Shown one piece after another: positions 37,285 through 46,772 of a stretch of DNA of 64,000 nt. Both the position numbers and the translations under genes were made by a program. The stretch is from Kerstersia similis (GTDB lineage Bacteria > Pseudomonadota > Gammaproteobacteria > Burkholderiales > Burkholderiaceae_B), in NCBI RefSeq assembly GCF_965139615.1, contig NZ_CBCSIQ010000002.1, positions 230,134-294,133 of the forward strand, written 5' to 3'. The first letter of the stretch is position 1; each line of letters opens with the position of its first letter. The notes beneath the pieces are model-generated. The model did no database searches. It was given only the letters and a program-made list of their open reading frames with translations, and had not been told where the DNA came from.

Positions 37285-38208
37285 ATGATCCAAAGTATGA
37301 CCGCCTTCGGCAGCGCCAACGCCGAAGCCGCCACCGCTACCCTCTCGGTCGAGCTCCGCAGCGTCAACAGCCGTTTCCTGGACCTGCATTTCCGCATGCC
37401 GGACGAGCTGCGCCAGATCGAAGCGCCGTTGCGCGAACAAATCGGCAAGACGCTGCAGCGTGGCAAGGTCGAAATCCGGGTCGCTTACGCCCGCCGCGCC
37501 ACCCATCGCCATAACGCCCTGGACCCGGATTTTCTGGCTCAGGCCGCGGCACAACAGGAACGGGCGCGCCAGTATTTCCCGGCACTGCGCGAACCCGGAT
37601 TGAATGATCTTTATGCGCTGCAGAATCTGCTACATGCTCCCGCCGCACCGGATGAGCAGGACTGGCCTGCCGTGGCCCTGGCGGCGGCAGCCGAAGCCCT
37701 CGCTCAGCTCAGCCAGAATCGCCAGCGGGAAGGCGAGCGCCTGCGTGCGATCATGCAGCAGAACGCTGCAGCCATCCGCACGATTGTCGGCCAGGTGGAA
37801 ACCACCATGCCCGGCATTCTGGAGAACTACCGCCAACGCTTGAGCGACAAATTGCGTGAAACCCTGGAAAATGCGGCCCCCGGGGGCTTTGCACAAATCA
37901 GCGGCGCGGAACTGAGTGAACGGCTGGCGCAGGAGACCACGCTGTTCAGCCTGCGTGTGGATGTGGCAGAAGAGCTGGCGCGGCTGAATACGCATCTGGC
38001 TGAACTGGAAGACATGCTCTCGGGCCGCCACGACGCCGCGAACAAACGCGGCAGCCTAGGCAAACGACTGGACTTCCTGTTCCAGGAAATGAACCGCGAA
38101 GCCAATACGCTAGGTTCCAAGGCCGGGGACATCAGCGTGACGCGTGCCGCCATGGATCTCAAGCTGTTGATCGAACAGCTGCGCGAACAGGCCGCCAATC
38201 TGGAATAA
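37285..38208 (+). CDS. yicC: YicC/YloC-family endoribonuclease
   Basis: 307 residues: MIQSMTAFGSANAEA at the N-terminus and EMNREANTLGSKAGDISVT near the C-terminus are the YicC_N and DUF1732 signatures. Family members are endoribonucleases affecting small-RNA turnover. It is divergent from rph, with 109 bases between. A 10-bp hairpin follows 57 bases after the stop. Confidence 0.95.
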   Translation: MIQSMTAFGSANAEAATATLSVELRSVNSRFLDLHFRMPDELRQIEAPLREQIGKTLQRGKVEIRVAYARRATHRHNALDPDFLAQAAAQQERARQYFPALREPGLNDLYALQNLLHAPAAPDEQDWPAVALAAAAEALAQLSQNRQREGERLRAIMQQNAAAIRTIVGQVETTMPGILENYRQRLSDKLRETLENAAPGGFAQISGAELSERLAQETTLFSLRVDVAEELARLNTHLAELEDMLSGRHDAANKRGSLGKRLDFLFQEMNREANTLGSKAGDISVTRAAMDLKLLIEQLREQAANLE

Positions 38209-38584
38209 TTCCGCCGCACTTGCCTGTCGCTCGTGTATCGCTCAACCGCTGTGCCCCGAGTTGCAGGGCCGCAGGCCTGCCTGCGGCCCGCCCCTGGCGC
38301 ACGCCCTTGATGGCCTGCGCTGCGGCGGATATCTCGCCAATGGCTATCCCGCCCAATGCGGGTATGCCGATTGCACTGCATAAACTGTCTTTTTCTTCTG
38401 CTATCTTGATAGCCCGCTCCATTTCCGGTGGTTCGCTCCGCCATCCCATGACCTTGTCTGCACTCTCCTTTTCCCCCTGTGGCTCCAGCAGTCACGTGCC
38501 GTACCGGACACTCCCTCCAGGCCCTGTCCTGCTCTCTCCCGCCCCCCGGCATACCGCCAGTTTCGTTTGCACGGCGGCACGCCC
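38209..38584. other. 376-base intergenic region before lysO
   Basis: No convincing gene. It begins with the post-yicC hairpin at 38266-38289. The rest is a long leader for lysO with no recognised riboswitch; LysO in E. coli is controlled by ArgP, and no such site could be identified by eye. Confidence 0.4.
38266..38289 (+). terminator. Hairpin after yicC
   Basis: GGGCCGCAGG pairs perfectly with CCTGCGGCCC around CCTG. No T-run follows, so termination is probable but not certain. Confidence 0.5.
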
Positions 38585-39505
38585 ATGACTGCCCTATCCT
38601 CATTGATGCCGATTGTTGGCGCACTCGCTGGCGGCTGGGCGGCAGGCCATGTCCTGCCGCGCGTCCTGCGCGCCTGGCTGATCCGCATGATCGGCCCGCT
38701 GGTCTGGCTGCTGCTGTTTTTGATCGGGATGGAGTTCGGTGCCGTTCTCTCCTCGGCCCAGGCGCTGGGCAGCGCGTTCTACAAAGCCAGCCTGCTCGCC
38801 CTGTTCACCACGCTGCTGCCTTGTGTTCTGATCTGGCTGCTATTGCGACGTAACAAGGGGAAGGCCCCTGCTGCCGCCCCCCGCCAGGCCGACAACGCCA
38901 CATTCTGGAAACCGGTGAAAGAATGCAGTATCGCACTGGCCATGGTAGCGCTGGGCGGACTGGCCTTCGCCTGGCTGCCTGCAGACCTGGCGCAGGCCCA
39001 CCCTTTGCCATCGAGCTGGACACTGCTGCTGATACTGATCGTTCTGGTTGGTATAGACCTCGGCCAGGTCGATTTGAAAGGCAGGCTCTGGTCGTTCAAG
39101 GCCTTTGCCATTCCCTTGCTGGTGGTGCTGGGCTCGCTACTGGGCGCCTGCGCCGCCGCCTGGGCGACAGGAGAAAAACTTCAGGTCGCGCTTGCCCTAT
39201 CCTCCGGTTTCGGGTGGTTTTCCCTCTCCAGCGTCATGATTGGCGACGCATTGGGACAGGATTACGGCACCATTGCCCTGATGACCGACCTGCTGCGTGA
39301 ATTGCTGGCAATCGTCATTCTCTATATGGCTGGCATGCGCTACCCGCTGCCTGCGGTAGGCAGTGCAGGCGCAACGGCCCTGGACACAACCCTGCCTATC
39401 GTCAAACAGACCTGCGCCCCCGATGTCGTCCCCTTGGCGCTGATCAGCGGCTTTATCCTGACGGTACTGGCACCGCTGATGATCATGGCATTTTTGGCAC
39501 ACTGA
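38585..39505 (+). CDS. lysO: Lysine exporter LysO (YbjE family)
   Basis: 306 residues from ATG at 38585; an in-frame TTG at 38567 is less likely. About eight membrane helices. Family segments include LIGMEFG, VLVGIDLGQVD, GFGWFSLSSVMIGDALGQDYGTIALMTDLLRELLAIV and the C-terminal CAPDVVPLALISGFILTVLAPL. E. coli LysO exports lysine and thialysine. It is monocistronic, facing the OmpA-like lipoprotein gene. Confidence 0.9.
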   Translation: MTALSSLMPIVGALAGGWAAGHVLPRVLRAWLIRMIGPLVWLLLFLIGMEFGAVLSSAQALGSAFYKASLLALFTTLLPCVLIWLLLRRNKGKAPAAAPRQADNATFWKPVKECSIALAMVALGGLAFAWLPADLAQAHPLPSSWTLLLILIVLVGIDLGQVDLKGRLWSFKAFAIPLLVVLGSLLGACAAAWATGEKLQVALALSSGFGWFSLSSVMIGDALGQDYGTIALMTDLLRELLAIVILYMAGMRYPLPAVGSAGATALDTTLPIVKQTCAPDVVPLALISGFILTVLAPLMIMAFLAH

Positions 39506-39571
39506 CGCTGCGCACCCTGCCGCCGCGCGCTGAGCGCCTGAGCGCCGGGGTGCTTAGACGGGTGCGCGACT

Positions 39572-39611
39572 AAAACCCGTTGCGCCCGCCTGTCATCAGC
39601 GGGTGCAACGG
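39572..39611 (-). terminator. Terminator of the OmpA-like lipoprotein gene
   Basis: A 13-bp stem with one mismatch (CCGTTGCGCCCGC/GCGGGTGCAACGG) has a 9-base loop. On the minus strand it is followed by GTTTTA. It lies just past the stop at 39618. Confidence 0.75.
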
Positions 39612-39617
39612 CCGCCA

Positions 39618-40262
39618 TCACTGCACGGCGTACAGATAGATTTCTACACGGCGGTTGGCTGCGCGGCCTTCCGGCGTATCGTTGCTGGCAACAGGGTCGC
39701 TGAACCCTCGGCCTTCGATCGTGAGATCCGCCGGCACAACACCACGCTGTTGCAGATAGGTGGAAACACTTTGGGCGCGCTCCACCGACAGCTTCTGGTT
39801 AAAGGCAGCTGACCCGGTGTTATCCGTATTGCCAATGATCTTGGCGCGCACCTCGGGATGCTGCACCAAAGCGCGAGCCACGCTGTCCAGCACCGGCAGC
39901 AAGGCCGGCTGCAAAGCCGCGCTGCTGGAGCTAAAACCGGCGCTGGCCGGGATGTTGACCTTCAAAGTGCCATTGGGCTGTTCGGTGACGTCGATCCCCA
40001 GGCTCGTTGCCCCCGACTGTTCGACATCGTTCTTGATGCCGCCCCAGTTGTAGCCGACCACGCCGCCAGCGACAGCGCCAATACCGGCGCCGATCAGGGC
40101 AGCCTTGCTGCTGTCGCCGATCAGCGCACCCACGCCCGCACCCAGCGCAGCCCCAGCGCCCGATCCCAGCAAAGTATTGTTCTGCTGCTGTGAGGCACAT
40201 CCCGCCAGCAGGATCGCCGCCAGTGCCGCAGCGGCAAGTTTACCGTTATGAGTGTGTTTCAT
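39618..40262 (-). CDS. OmpA-family outer-membrane lipoprotein with glycine zipper (YiaD-like)
   Basis: 214 residues from ATG at 40262, with AAGGAG 9 bases upstream. The lipobox LLAGC puts the lipidated Cys at residue 22. A glycine-zipper region (about 34-70, GAGAALGAGVGALIG, AGIGAVAGGVVGYNWGG) is followed by an OmpA_C peptidoglycan-binding domain (about 110-214). Its signature is IIGNTDNTGSAAFNQKLSVERAQSVSTYL and GRAANRRVEIYL. It likely anchors the outer membrane to peptidoglycan. Confidence 0.93.
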   Translation of the reverse strand: MKHTHNGKLAAAALAAILLAGCASQQQNNTLLGSGAGAALGAGVGALIGDSSKAALIGAGIGAVAGGVVGYNWGGIKNDVEQSGATSLGIDVTEQPNGTLKVNIPASAGFSSSSAALQPALLPVLDSVARALVQHPEVRAKIIGNTDNTGSAAFNQKLSVERAQSVSTYLQQRGVVPADLTIEGRGFSDPVASNDTPEGRAANRRVEIYLYAVQ

Positions 40263-40431
40263 CGCGTAGAGCTCCTTAGCCAATAAGAGCCGGCATGCAG
40301 GCCTGCGCACCGGCAGCAGATGCTCCCCCAAGGATACCCTGATCTGCCATGACGCCAAGGTGCATTGGCCGCATCTGTTCACCAAGTTTCACATTTGCTG
40401 AACATACCCGCCCGCGCGCGATGGCCCGGAC

Positions 40432-40797
40432 TCAGCCACCACGCTCTTTGATGCGTGCCCGATTCAGGGCAAGGGCCTCGGCATCCGGGCGCCAGTCGCC
40501 CCAGCAATCTGCTGGAATATCCGCATGCACCTCGCGCAAACTGGCAGTGAAATTGGGTTTGTAGCCACGGGCCTGCATTTCGCGCACGAGCGCATCGTAG
40601 CGATCCGCCAGATATCCCAGGCGGCGATAGAAAAACAGCACGTGCCCCGCCCCCAGGACATAACGGTTCTGTCGTCTGGGGTCGTCACGCTCGCGGGCCT
40701 TGCGCGCCAACCCGAAAACACGCGGCAACTCCCGGTACTCTGCCACCAAATGCTGCTGCGTCAGCTCCTCAACGGGCACGCAATTAATGCGCGTCAT
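40432..40797 (-). CDS. pdg: T4 endonuclease V-type pyrimidine dimer DNA glycosylase/AP lyase
   Basis: 121 residues from ATG at 40797, with AAGGAG upstream. The N-terminus MTRIN...ELTQQHLVAEYRELPRVFG aligns without gaps with phage T4 DenV. Nucleophile Thr 2 (exposed once Met is removed), Arg 22, Glu 23 and Arg 26 are all at the T4 positions. The downstream LGAGHVLFFYRRLGYLADR and DIPADCWGDW segments also follow the T4 protein. It would excise cyclobutane pyrimidine dimers and cut the abasic site. It lacks about 17 C-terminal residues of T4 EndoV, including the aromatic WYKYYG segment that contributes to dimer recognition there. Its ATG overlaps the dctR stop (ATGA), so it is translated with a dicarboxylate regulator, an odd pairing. 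Likely acquired from a phage source long ago. Confidence 0.9.
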   Translation of the reverse strand: MTRINCVPVEELTQQHLVAEYRELPRVFGLARKARERDDPRRQNRYVLGAGHVLFFYRRLGYLADRYDALVREMQARGYKPNFTASLREVHADIPADCWGDWRPDAEALALNRARIKERGG

Positions 40798-41498
40798 GCT
40801 CCCTGCTCCTTGTCTTGCCAATCATCGGCGCCAAACAAGCGCGCCAGTTCCACCACATTGCGCGCACCCATTTTTTCCAGGATGCGGGCGCGATGGACTT
40901 CCACCGTCCGCATGGAAACGCCCAATTCGTCTGCGACCTGCTTATTCAGCAGACCGGCCAGGATTTTTTCCAAGACCTCGCGCTCACGCAGGGACAGCGT
41001 CGCGACTTTCTGGTCTCGATCCAGTGCCCGCAAACGCTGTTCGCGCTGACGCCGGCCGTGCTTGATGGCATCGAGCATGCGATCCACGAGGTCATTGTCA
41101 TTGAAGGGCTTTTCAATGAAATCCACTGCTCCGCGCTTGAGTGCATCCACCGCCATGGGCAGGTCGCCATGGCCGGTCAGGAATACGACCGGCTGCAAGG
41201 CGCCCCTGGCCTGCAAGTGATCGAACATTTCCAGCCCCGACATGTTCTGCATGCGGATATCCAGCAGGATGCACCCCTCCAGCATGGGCGACCAGGCCTC
41301 CAGAAAGGCTTCGCCCGAACACCAGGTCTGAGTCGCAATCCCGCGTGAATAGAACAGCCAGGCCAACGAATCACGAATGGCCGCGTCGTCATCCACGATA
41401 TGTACCAGCACATCCTTCTCCTCTGATGAAACGGGAAGCAGGCTCACGCCGGTAGCGGCATCGCTGTCCTGTCTGTCATTCATCCCGCTTTCACGCAT
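40794..41498 (-). CDS. dctR: C4-dicarboxylate response regulator DctR (FixJ/NarL type)
   Basis: 234 residues; the ATG at 41498 has AGGAG 9 bases upstream. The receiver domain has phospho-acceptor Asp 80 (CILLDIRMQNMSG) and Lys in IEKPFND. A LuxR-type HTH (LSLREREVLEKILAGLLNKQVADELGVSMRTVEVHRARI) ends the protein. Phosphorylated by DctS, it should activate dctPQM. This is the Rhodobacter-type DctSR system, not the NtrC-like DctBD. The start overlaps the dctS stop by 8 bases and the stop overlaps the glycosylase ATG by 4. Confidence 0.93.
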   Translation of the reverse strand: MRESGMNDRQDSDAATGVSLLPVSSEEKDVLVHIVDDDAAIRDSLAWLFYSRGIATQTWCSGEAFLEAWSPMLEGCILLDIRMQNMSGLEMFDHLQARGALQPVVFLTGHGDLPMAVDALKRGAVDFIEKPFNDNDLVDRMLDAIKHGRRQREQRLRALDRDQKVATLSLREREVLEKILAGLLNKQVADELGVSMRTVEVHRARILEKMGARNVVELARLFGADDWQDKEQGA

Positions 41499-43560
41499 CT
41501 ACCCCGACTCCTGTCTTGCCTGCTTCCGAATTGCCCATCGTTGCCTCTTCGTCCCCTGCGGCTGTCCTGGCATCCCGCCAGGCCGGCAGCGAAAACAGAA
41601 ATACCGCTCCGCCGCCTGCGCGCGCCTCAAACCAAAGTTGTCCATGATGCTGTTCCAGAATGGAACGGCAAATATTGAGCCCCATCCCCATGCCGGCTTT
41701 TTTTGTTGTGGCAAAGGGGGTGAAGATTTTTTCCATCATTTCCGGGGCAACGCCCGCACCGTGATCGGCCACCGACACAATACAGCAATCGTCTTGATGT
41801 TCCAGTGCGATATCGACCACGCCATCCTGGCAACCATATTCCAGCGTGGCTTCGATGGCATTGCGTATCAGGTTCAACAGCACCTGCTCGATCAGCACGG
41901 GATCAACGCGCACCAGCATCGGTGTTGCCGGTGCCGGCATGCAGCGCAACCGGACGCCCTGGCGCAAGGCATCCGCTTCAGCAAAACCCACGGTATCGCG
42001 AACCAGACGCACCAGATCACCTTCTTCGCGCACAGGTTCGCGCTTGCGAACAAAATCATGGATACGCCGGATGATCAGGCCGGCACGCCGGTTCTGAGAA
42101 GCCAGATTTTCCAGCAGGGTCGCCAGCAGTTTGCCATCCGCCCCACCCTTGGCCAACAGGTTCTGGCAACTGGCGCAATAGCTGGCAATGGCAGCCAGCG
42201 GCTGATTCAACTCATGCGCCAACGTTGAGGCCATCTCTCCCATGGTGATCAGCCTGCCGGTCTGTTGCAGCCGGTCCGCCTGCCGACTGGCCTGCGCTTC
42301 GGCCTGGCGGCGGTCGGAAATATCCAGGATGGACGCCATCCAGCCGACATGCACCCCCTTGTCGTCGATCAGCGGCGCTTCATACACCATGACCTGAATC
42401 GACACACCATCCCGGCGTTGGAAAACGGTCTCGAAGCTGTGCGCACGAGGCACCGTATGTTGCGCCAGGTGACGCTGCTGGATTTCGTTGAGCATATCCG
42501 GCCGCCACCAGGGCATAGGCGGCATCATGCCGATGATTTCCTCGGCCGGCCAGCCCACCATGCGGCAAAACGCCGGGTTGGCAAATAGCAGGCGGCCATC
42601 CAGCCCGCGCGCCCGCAAGCCAACGGTCACCGAGTCCTGCATGGCCTGGCGAAACAGCTGCTCATTGCGCAGCGCCTGCTCCGCCTGGCGCCGGCGCTTG
42701 AAGTGCAGGGCCAGCAAACCCAGATTGACGACCGTCAGCAAGGCCAGGCCCACAATGCCGGCAATCAACAGCATGTGCAAAGGATTGCGTGGCGCCCGAT
42801 AAGGCGCCAGGGTCAGGAAAATGCCATGAAAGGGCGGATCAAACGACATGGAGTGCTGCTGGCTGCCCGCCTGCTCACCCACGGCATTGGATTTCTTGAC
42901 TAGCGGTTCCCCATCCAGCCCGGTCAGCGATACCTGGTAATGCTCGGCGATCCACCAGGGCACCTGGGTGGCCAGCAGCTCATCGAGTGCCAGGGTGGCC
43001 TCAAGCAATTCGGTACTGCCGTCCTCGCGGTTCACCGGCAATCGCAGAAACGACAACAACCTGCCGTCCTGCTTGCGTGGCGGGCTCCAGGCGGGGGCCG
43101 CCACACCCAGGAGCGGCCAGGCCTCGGGCAAGGGCCGGTTGCTGCTGGCCCCGGCGTCCGCCTGCCCATGCGGCGGAACAGCGGCGCGAACCCCACCCTC
43201 GGCATCCAGCCAGGTAATCTGCAGCAATTCCGCGTGATTTGCCACCAGGTGACGCATGCGCGACAAGGAATCCTTGTCGATCACCGGCGCCTGCACCGCC
43301 AGATCCGCCGCCAGCCGCAACAGATTGTCCTGATGCGTGCCCAGCTGGAAACGCAATGCCTGCTCTACCCACAGGGTATCGCGCAGCAGATTGATATGCA
43401 GTTCCTGGCGCCGTTCTTTCTCCGTCATCCACAGAAACAACCCGATCAGCACGCTGATCATCAGGATGGCGACCAGCGGCGCGGCGGACGCCAGCCCGTC
43501 CATGGGCCGTCGCCCCAACCAGCCGGACAGCGAGGGAAACAAGGGATCTTGTTTAGACAC
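41491..43560 (-). CDS. dctS: C4-dicarboxylate sensor histidine kinase DctS
   Basis: 689 residues if started at GTG 43560; a TTG 69 bases further upstream is possible but weak. Two membrane helices (about 25-45 and 265-290) bracket a periplasmic sensor domain. A PAS domain follows (about 315-430, ISDRR at its end). The dimerisation/H-box LAHELNQPLAAIASY has the phospho-His at 449, and the ATP-binding boxes NLIRNAIEA, DHGAGV and GMGMGLNICRSI follow. It senses succinate/malate-type acids. It is divergent from dctP with about 120 bases between. Confidence 0.93.
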   Translation of the reverse strand: MSKQDPLFPSLSGWLGRRPMDGLASAAPLVAILMISVLIGLFLWMTEKERRQELHINLLRDTLWVEQALRFQLGTHQDNLLRLAADLAVQAPVIDKDSLSRMRHLVANHAELLQITWLDAEGGVRAAVPPHGQADAGASSNRPLPEAWPLLGVAAPAWSPPRKQDGRLLSFLRLPVNREDGSTELLEATLALDELLATQVPWWIAEHYQVSLTGLDGEPLVKKSNAVGEQAGSQQHSMSFDPPFHGIFLTLAPYRAPRNPLHMLLIAGIVGLALLTVVNLGLLALHFKRRRQAEQALRNEQLFRQAMQDSVTVGLRARGLDGRLLFANPAFCRMVGWPAEEIIGMMPPMPWWRPDMLNEIQQRHLAQHTVPRAHSFETVFQRRDGVSIQVMVYEAPLIDDKGVHVGWMASILDISDRRQAEAQASRQADRLQQTGRLITMGEMASTLAHELNQPLAAIASYCASCQNLLAKGGADGKLLATLLENLASQNRRAGLIIRRIHDFVRKREPVREEGDLVRLVRDTVGFAEADALRQGVRLRCMPAPATPMLVRVDPVLIEQVLLNLIRNAIEATLEYGCQDGVVDIALEHQDDCCIVSVADHGAGVAPEMMEKIFTPFATTKKAGMGMGLNICRSILEQHHGQLWFEARAGGGAVFLFSLPAWRDARTAAGDEEATMGNSEAGKTGVGVDA

Positions 43561-43681
43561 TTCGGAAATCCACAATAGCGACGGAAAAGTGATCCTTTTA
43601 TTCTCCCCCACTATCCCCGTTTGTTTCAAAACATAAATTCAGGGAAACCCGTCACCGGGAACAATAACCAAGGAGGAAACA

Positions 43682-44674
43682 ATGAAAATGCGCCTTTCCA
43701 TCGCCTTTGCGGCGACCATGATGTTTGCCAGCATGGGCGCCTATGCCCAGGCTCCCATCACCATCAAGTTCAGCCACGTTGTCGCACCGGATACCCCCAA
43801 GGGCAAGGGCGCAGATCGGTTCAAGGAACTGGCCGAGAAGTACACGGATGGAAAAGTAAAGGTTGAAGTCTATCCCAACTCCCAGCTCTACAAGGACAAG
43901 GAAGAACTGGAAGCGCTGCAATTGGGCGCCGTCCAGATGCTGGCCCCGTCGCTGGCCAAGTTCGGCCCGCTGGGTGTGCGCGAATTCGAGATTTTCGACC
44001 TACCCTATATCTTCCAGAGCAAGGAAGACCTTCGCAAGATCACCGATGGCGAAGTGGGCAAGGACCTGCTGGCCAAGCTTGAACCCAAGGGCATCACCGG
44101 CCTGGCCTACTGGGATAACGGCTTCAAGGTCATGAGCGCCAACAGCCCGATTCACACGCCTGACGATTTCCTGGGCCTGAAGTTGCGCATCCAATCGTCC
44201 AAGGTACTGGAAGCCCAGATGAAGGCGCTGGATGCCGTGCCGCAGGTCATGGCGTTCTCCGAGGTCTATCAGGCACTGCAGACGGGCGTGGTCGATGGCA
44301 CGGAAAACCCGCCTTCGAACATGTACACCCAGAAAATGCATGAAGTGCAGAAGCACGCCACGCTGTCCAACCACGGATACCTGGGCTATGCCGTGATCGT
44401 CAACAAGAAGTTCTGGGACGGCCTGCCTGCCGATGTCCGTGAGCAGCTCGAGCGTGCCATGAGCGAAGCCACGACCTATGCCAACGATATCGCCCAACAA
44501 GAAAACGACGATTCCCTGGCTGCCATGAAGGCCTCCGGCAAGACCACGTTCTACGAACCCACGGCCGAAGAACGCCAGCTGTGGATCGACACCCTGCTGC
44601 CGGTGCACAAGGAAATGGAATCGCGCGTGGGCAAAGATACGCTGGACGCCACCTACAAGGCCCTGGGCCGTTGA
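43682..44674 (+). CDS. dctP: TRAP transporter C4-dicarboxylate-binding protein DctP
   Basis: 330 residues. A Sec signal peptide covers 1-22 (AYA cleavage). The mature part is ITIKFSHVVAPDTPKGKGADRFKEL, with the DctP carboxylate-binding Arg region GLKLRIQSSKVLEAQMKALDA and the TENPPSNMYTQKMHEVQKH segment. GGAGG 7 bases upstream gives a strong start. It captures succinate, fumarate or malate for the DctQM permease encoded next. Confidence 0.96.
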   Translation: MKMRLSIAFAATMMFASMGAYAQAPITIKFSHVVAPDTPKGKGADRFKELAEKYTDGKVKVEVYPNSQLYKDKEELEALQLGAVQMLAPSLAKFGPLGVREFEIFDLPYIFQSKEDLRKITDGEVGKDLLAKLEPKGITGLAYWDNGFKVMSANSPIHTPDDFLGLKLRIQSSKVLEAQMKALDAVPQVMAFSEVYQALQTGVVDGTENPPSNMYTQKMHEVQKHATLSNHGYLGYAVIVNKKFWDGLPADVREQLERAMSEATTYANDIAQQENDDSLAAMKASGKTTFYEPTAEERQLWIDTLLPVHKEMESRVGKDTLDATYKALGR

Positions 44675-44765
44675 TTTTCCTCAGCGGCGCTGGCGAACGC
44701 CAGCCGCCGCCTGAATGCGCCGGGGTCACCCGGCGCTTTGATTCCAGGTTCCCTGGGAGTTCTCC

Positions 44766-45383
44766 ATGTTTCTACGCCTACTCGACCGTTTCGAAGAAGC
44801 TTTCGTGTCGTTCCTGATGGTGGCCGCCGTGCTCATCATCTTTGTCGCTGTCTGTCAGCGCTACTCCGTCGGCCTGGTCGCCGATGTCGTGGCCTGGGCG
44901 CGCGCCAACGACTACCCCACCCTGATGTCCAATGCCCGCTCCTTGTATCGCTCATTGACCAACATCAATCTGCTCTGGGCACAGGAACTTTGCATCTACC
45001 TGTTCGTCTGGATGGCCAAATTCGGCGCTGCCTATGGCGTACGCCTGGGTATCCACGTTGGTGTCGATGTACTGGTGACCAAAGTGTCCGAGCCCATGCG
45101 CAAGACCTTGACCGTCATCGCCCTGATGTCGGGTGCGCTGTTCACTTTCATCGTCGCCTGGATCGGCGCCAGCTTCACCTGGGATATCGGCCACACCAAT
45201 CAGGTCTCGGCCGACCTGGAAGTCCCGATGTGGATTGTGTACCTGGCCGTACCGCTGGGTTCGTCGCTGATGTGTTTCCGCTTCCTGCAGGCACTCTACA
45301 ACTACCTGCGTACCGGCCAGCTGCCGCACCATGTGCCCGGCCACGATGACGAGAACGACAGCCCCGAAGGAGCCGCTGCATGA
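44766..45383 (+). CDS. dctQ: TRAP transporter small permease DctQ
   Basis: 205 residues with four membrane helices and the DctQ-type segment WAQELCIYLFVWMAKFGAAYGVRLGIHVGVDVL. It is somewhat longer than many DctQ proteins because of an insertion after helix 1 (about residues 40-68). It supports the large DctM subunit. Its stop overlaps dctM by 4 bases (ATGA). Confidence 0.94.
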   Translation: MFLRLLDRFEEAFVSFLMVAAVLIIFVAVCQRYSVGLVADVVAWARANDYPTLMSNARSLYRSLTNINLLWAQELCIYLFVWMAKFGAAYGVRLGIHVGVDVLVTKVSEPMRKTLTVIALMSGALFTFIVAWIGASFTWDIGHTNQVSADLEVPMWIVYLAVPLGSSLMCFRFLQALYNYLRTGQLPHHVPGHDDENDSPEGAAA

Positions 45384-46705
45384 CCACCTTCATCATTTTC
45401 GCGCTGCTGATCGTTCTGCTGCTCACCGGCATGCCGGTGTCCATTGCGCTCGGCCTCACGGTGATCACATTCCTGTTCACCATGACCAACGTGCCCATGG
45501 ACAGCATTGCGCTCAAGCTGTTCACCGGCATTGAGAAGTTCGAGATCATGGCGATCCCGTTCTTCATTCTGGCTGGCAGTTTCCTGACACACGGCGGGGT
45601 CGCAAAACGGATGATACGTTTCGCGACCGCCATGGTCGGCCATCTGCCTGGCGGCCTGGGTCTGGCAGCCGTGCTGGCATGCGCCCTGTTCGCGTCCATT
45701 TCCGGCTCCTCGCCAGCCACCGTCGCAGCCATTGGCTCCATCATCATGCCGGCCATGGTCAAGCAGGGCTTTCCGCCCAAGTTCGGCACCGGCATCGTGG
45801 CCACTTCGGGCGGCCTGGGCATTCTGCTGCCGCCCTCCATCGTGATGGTGATGTATGCCGTTGCCACCAGCGGCATGATGGTAGAAGGCCCGGATGGCGC
45901 ACGTATTGCCTCGGCCTCCATCGGCCAGCTCTTCATCGCCGGCGTGATTCCCGGCCTGCTGCTGGCCCTGATGCTGGGCATCACGACCATGTACCGCGCC
46001 TGGAAGTACAAGTACCCGCGCCAGGACAAAGCCAGCTGGAAGGAACGCTGGATTGCCTTCCGCGATTCGATCTGGGGCCTGATGCTGGTTGTCATCGTCA
46101 TGGGCGGCATCTATACCGGGGTCTTCACGCCGACTGAAGCGGCGGCCATGAGCGCGGTCTATGCCTTCATCATCGCCATGTTCGTGTACAAGGACATCAA
46201 ATGGCGTGACCTCAAGCGCATCATCCTGGAATCGGCGGGCATGAGCGCGATGCTGCTCTATATCATCACCAACGCCGTGATGTTCGCCTTCATCCTGACC
46301 TCGGAACAGATCCCGCAGAACATCGCGGCCTGGATCGTGGAACAAGGCCTGGGCATTGTCGCTTTCCTGCTGTTCGTCAACGTGCTGCTGCTGATCATCG
46401 GCATGGTGATGGAGCCTTCCGGCCTGGTGCTGATCATGGCGCCCATCCTGTTCCCGGTCGCCATGAAGCTCGGCATCGACCCGGTGCACTTCGGCATTAT
46501 CCTGGTCGTGAACATGGAAATCGGCCTGGCGACGCCACCCGTCGGTCTCAACCTGTATGTCGCCTCAAGTATTTCCAAGCTCGGACTGACGGATGTGACC
46601 AAGGCCACCTTCCCCTGGCTGATCACCGGTCTGATCTTCCTGATGATGATCACCTTCATCCCGGAAATCACGCTGTGGCTGCCGCGCCTTACCGGTTGGC
46701 TATAA
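45380..46705 (+). CDS. dctM: TRAP transporter large permease DctM
   Basis: 441 residues, about twelve membrane helices. DctM signatures are MAIPFFILAGSFLTHGGVAKRMI, ASISGSSPATVAAIGSIIMPAMVKQGFPPKFG, GILLPPSIVMVMYAVAT and FTPTEAAAMSAVYAF. It uses the sodium or proton gradient to bring C4-dicarboxylates in. A T-tract terminator follows. Confidence 0.96.
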   Translation: MTTFIIFALLIVLLLTGMPVSIALGLTVITFLFTMTNVPMDSIALKLFTGIEKFEIMAIPFFILAGSFLTHGGVAKRMIRFATAMVGHLPGGLGLAAVLACALFASISGSSPATVAAIGSIIMPAMVKQGFPPKFGTGIVATSGGLGILLPPSIVMVMYAVATSGMMVEGPDGARIASASIGQLFIAGVIPGLLLALMLGITTMYRAWKYKYPRQDKASWKERWIAFRDSIWGLMLVVIVMGGIYTGVFTPTEAAAMSAVYAFIIAMFVYKDIKWRDLKRIILESAGMSAMLLYIITNAVMFAFILTSEQIPQNIAAWIVEQGLGIVAFLLFVNVLLLIIGMVMEPSGLVLIMAPILFPVAMKLGIDPVHFGIILVVNMEIGLATPPVGLNLYVASSISKLGLTDVTKATFPWLITGLIFLMMITFIPEITLWLPRLTGWL

Positions 46706-46772
46706 GCCTCCGCCTTTGAAAGCACCCGCCTCTGAACGGCCTGGCCCGCCGAGCCGTTCAAGCCTTATCCAG

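Noticed and set aside
37176..37466. Longer N-terminus for rph
   Set aside because: It would cover the rph-yicC divergent promoter region; GTG at 37175 with GGAG 7 bases upstream gives the standard protein length.
38159..38449. Minus-strand frame with a protein-like middle (MERAIKIAEEKDSLCSAIG)
   Set aside because: It overlaps the 3' end of yicC, lacks a Shine-Dalgarno sequence and degenerates into Arg/Ala-rich sequence. It may be a decayed fragment but cannot be supported as a gene.
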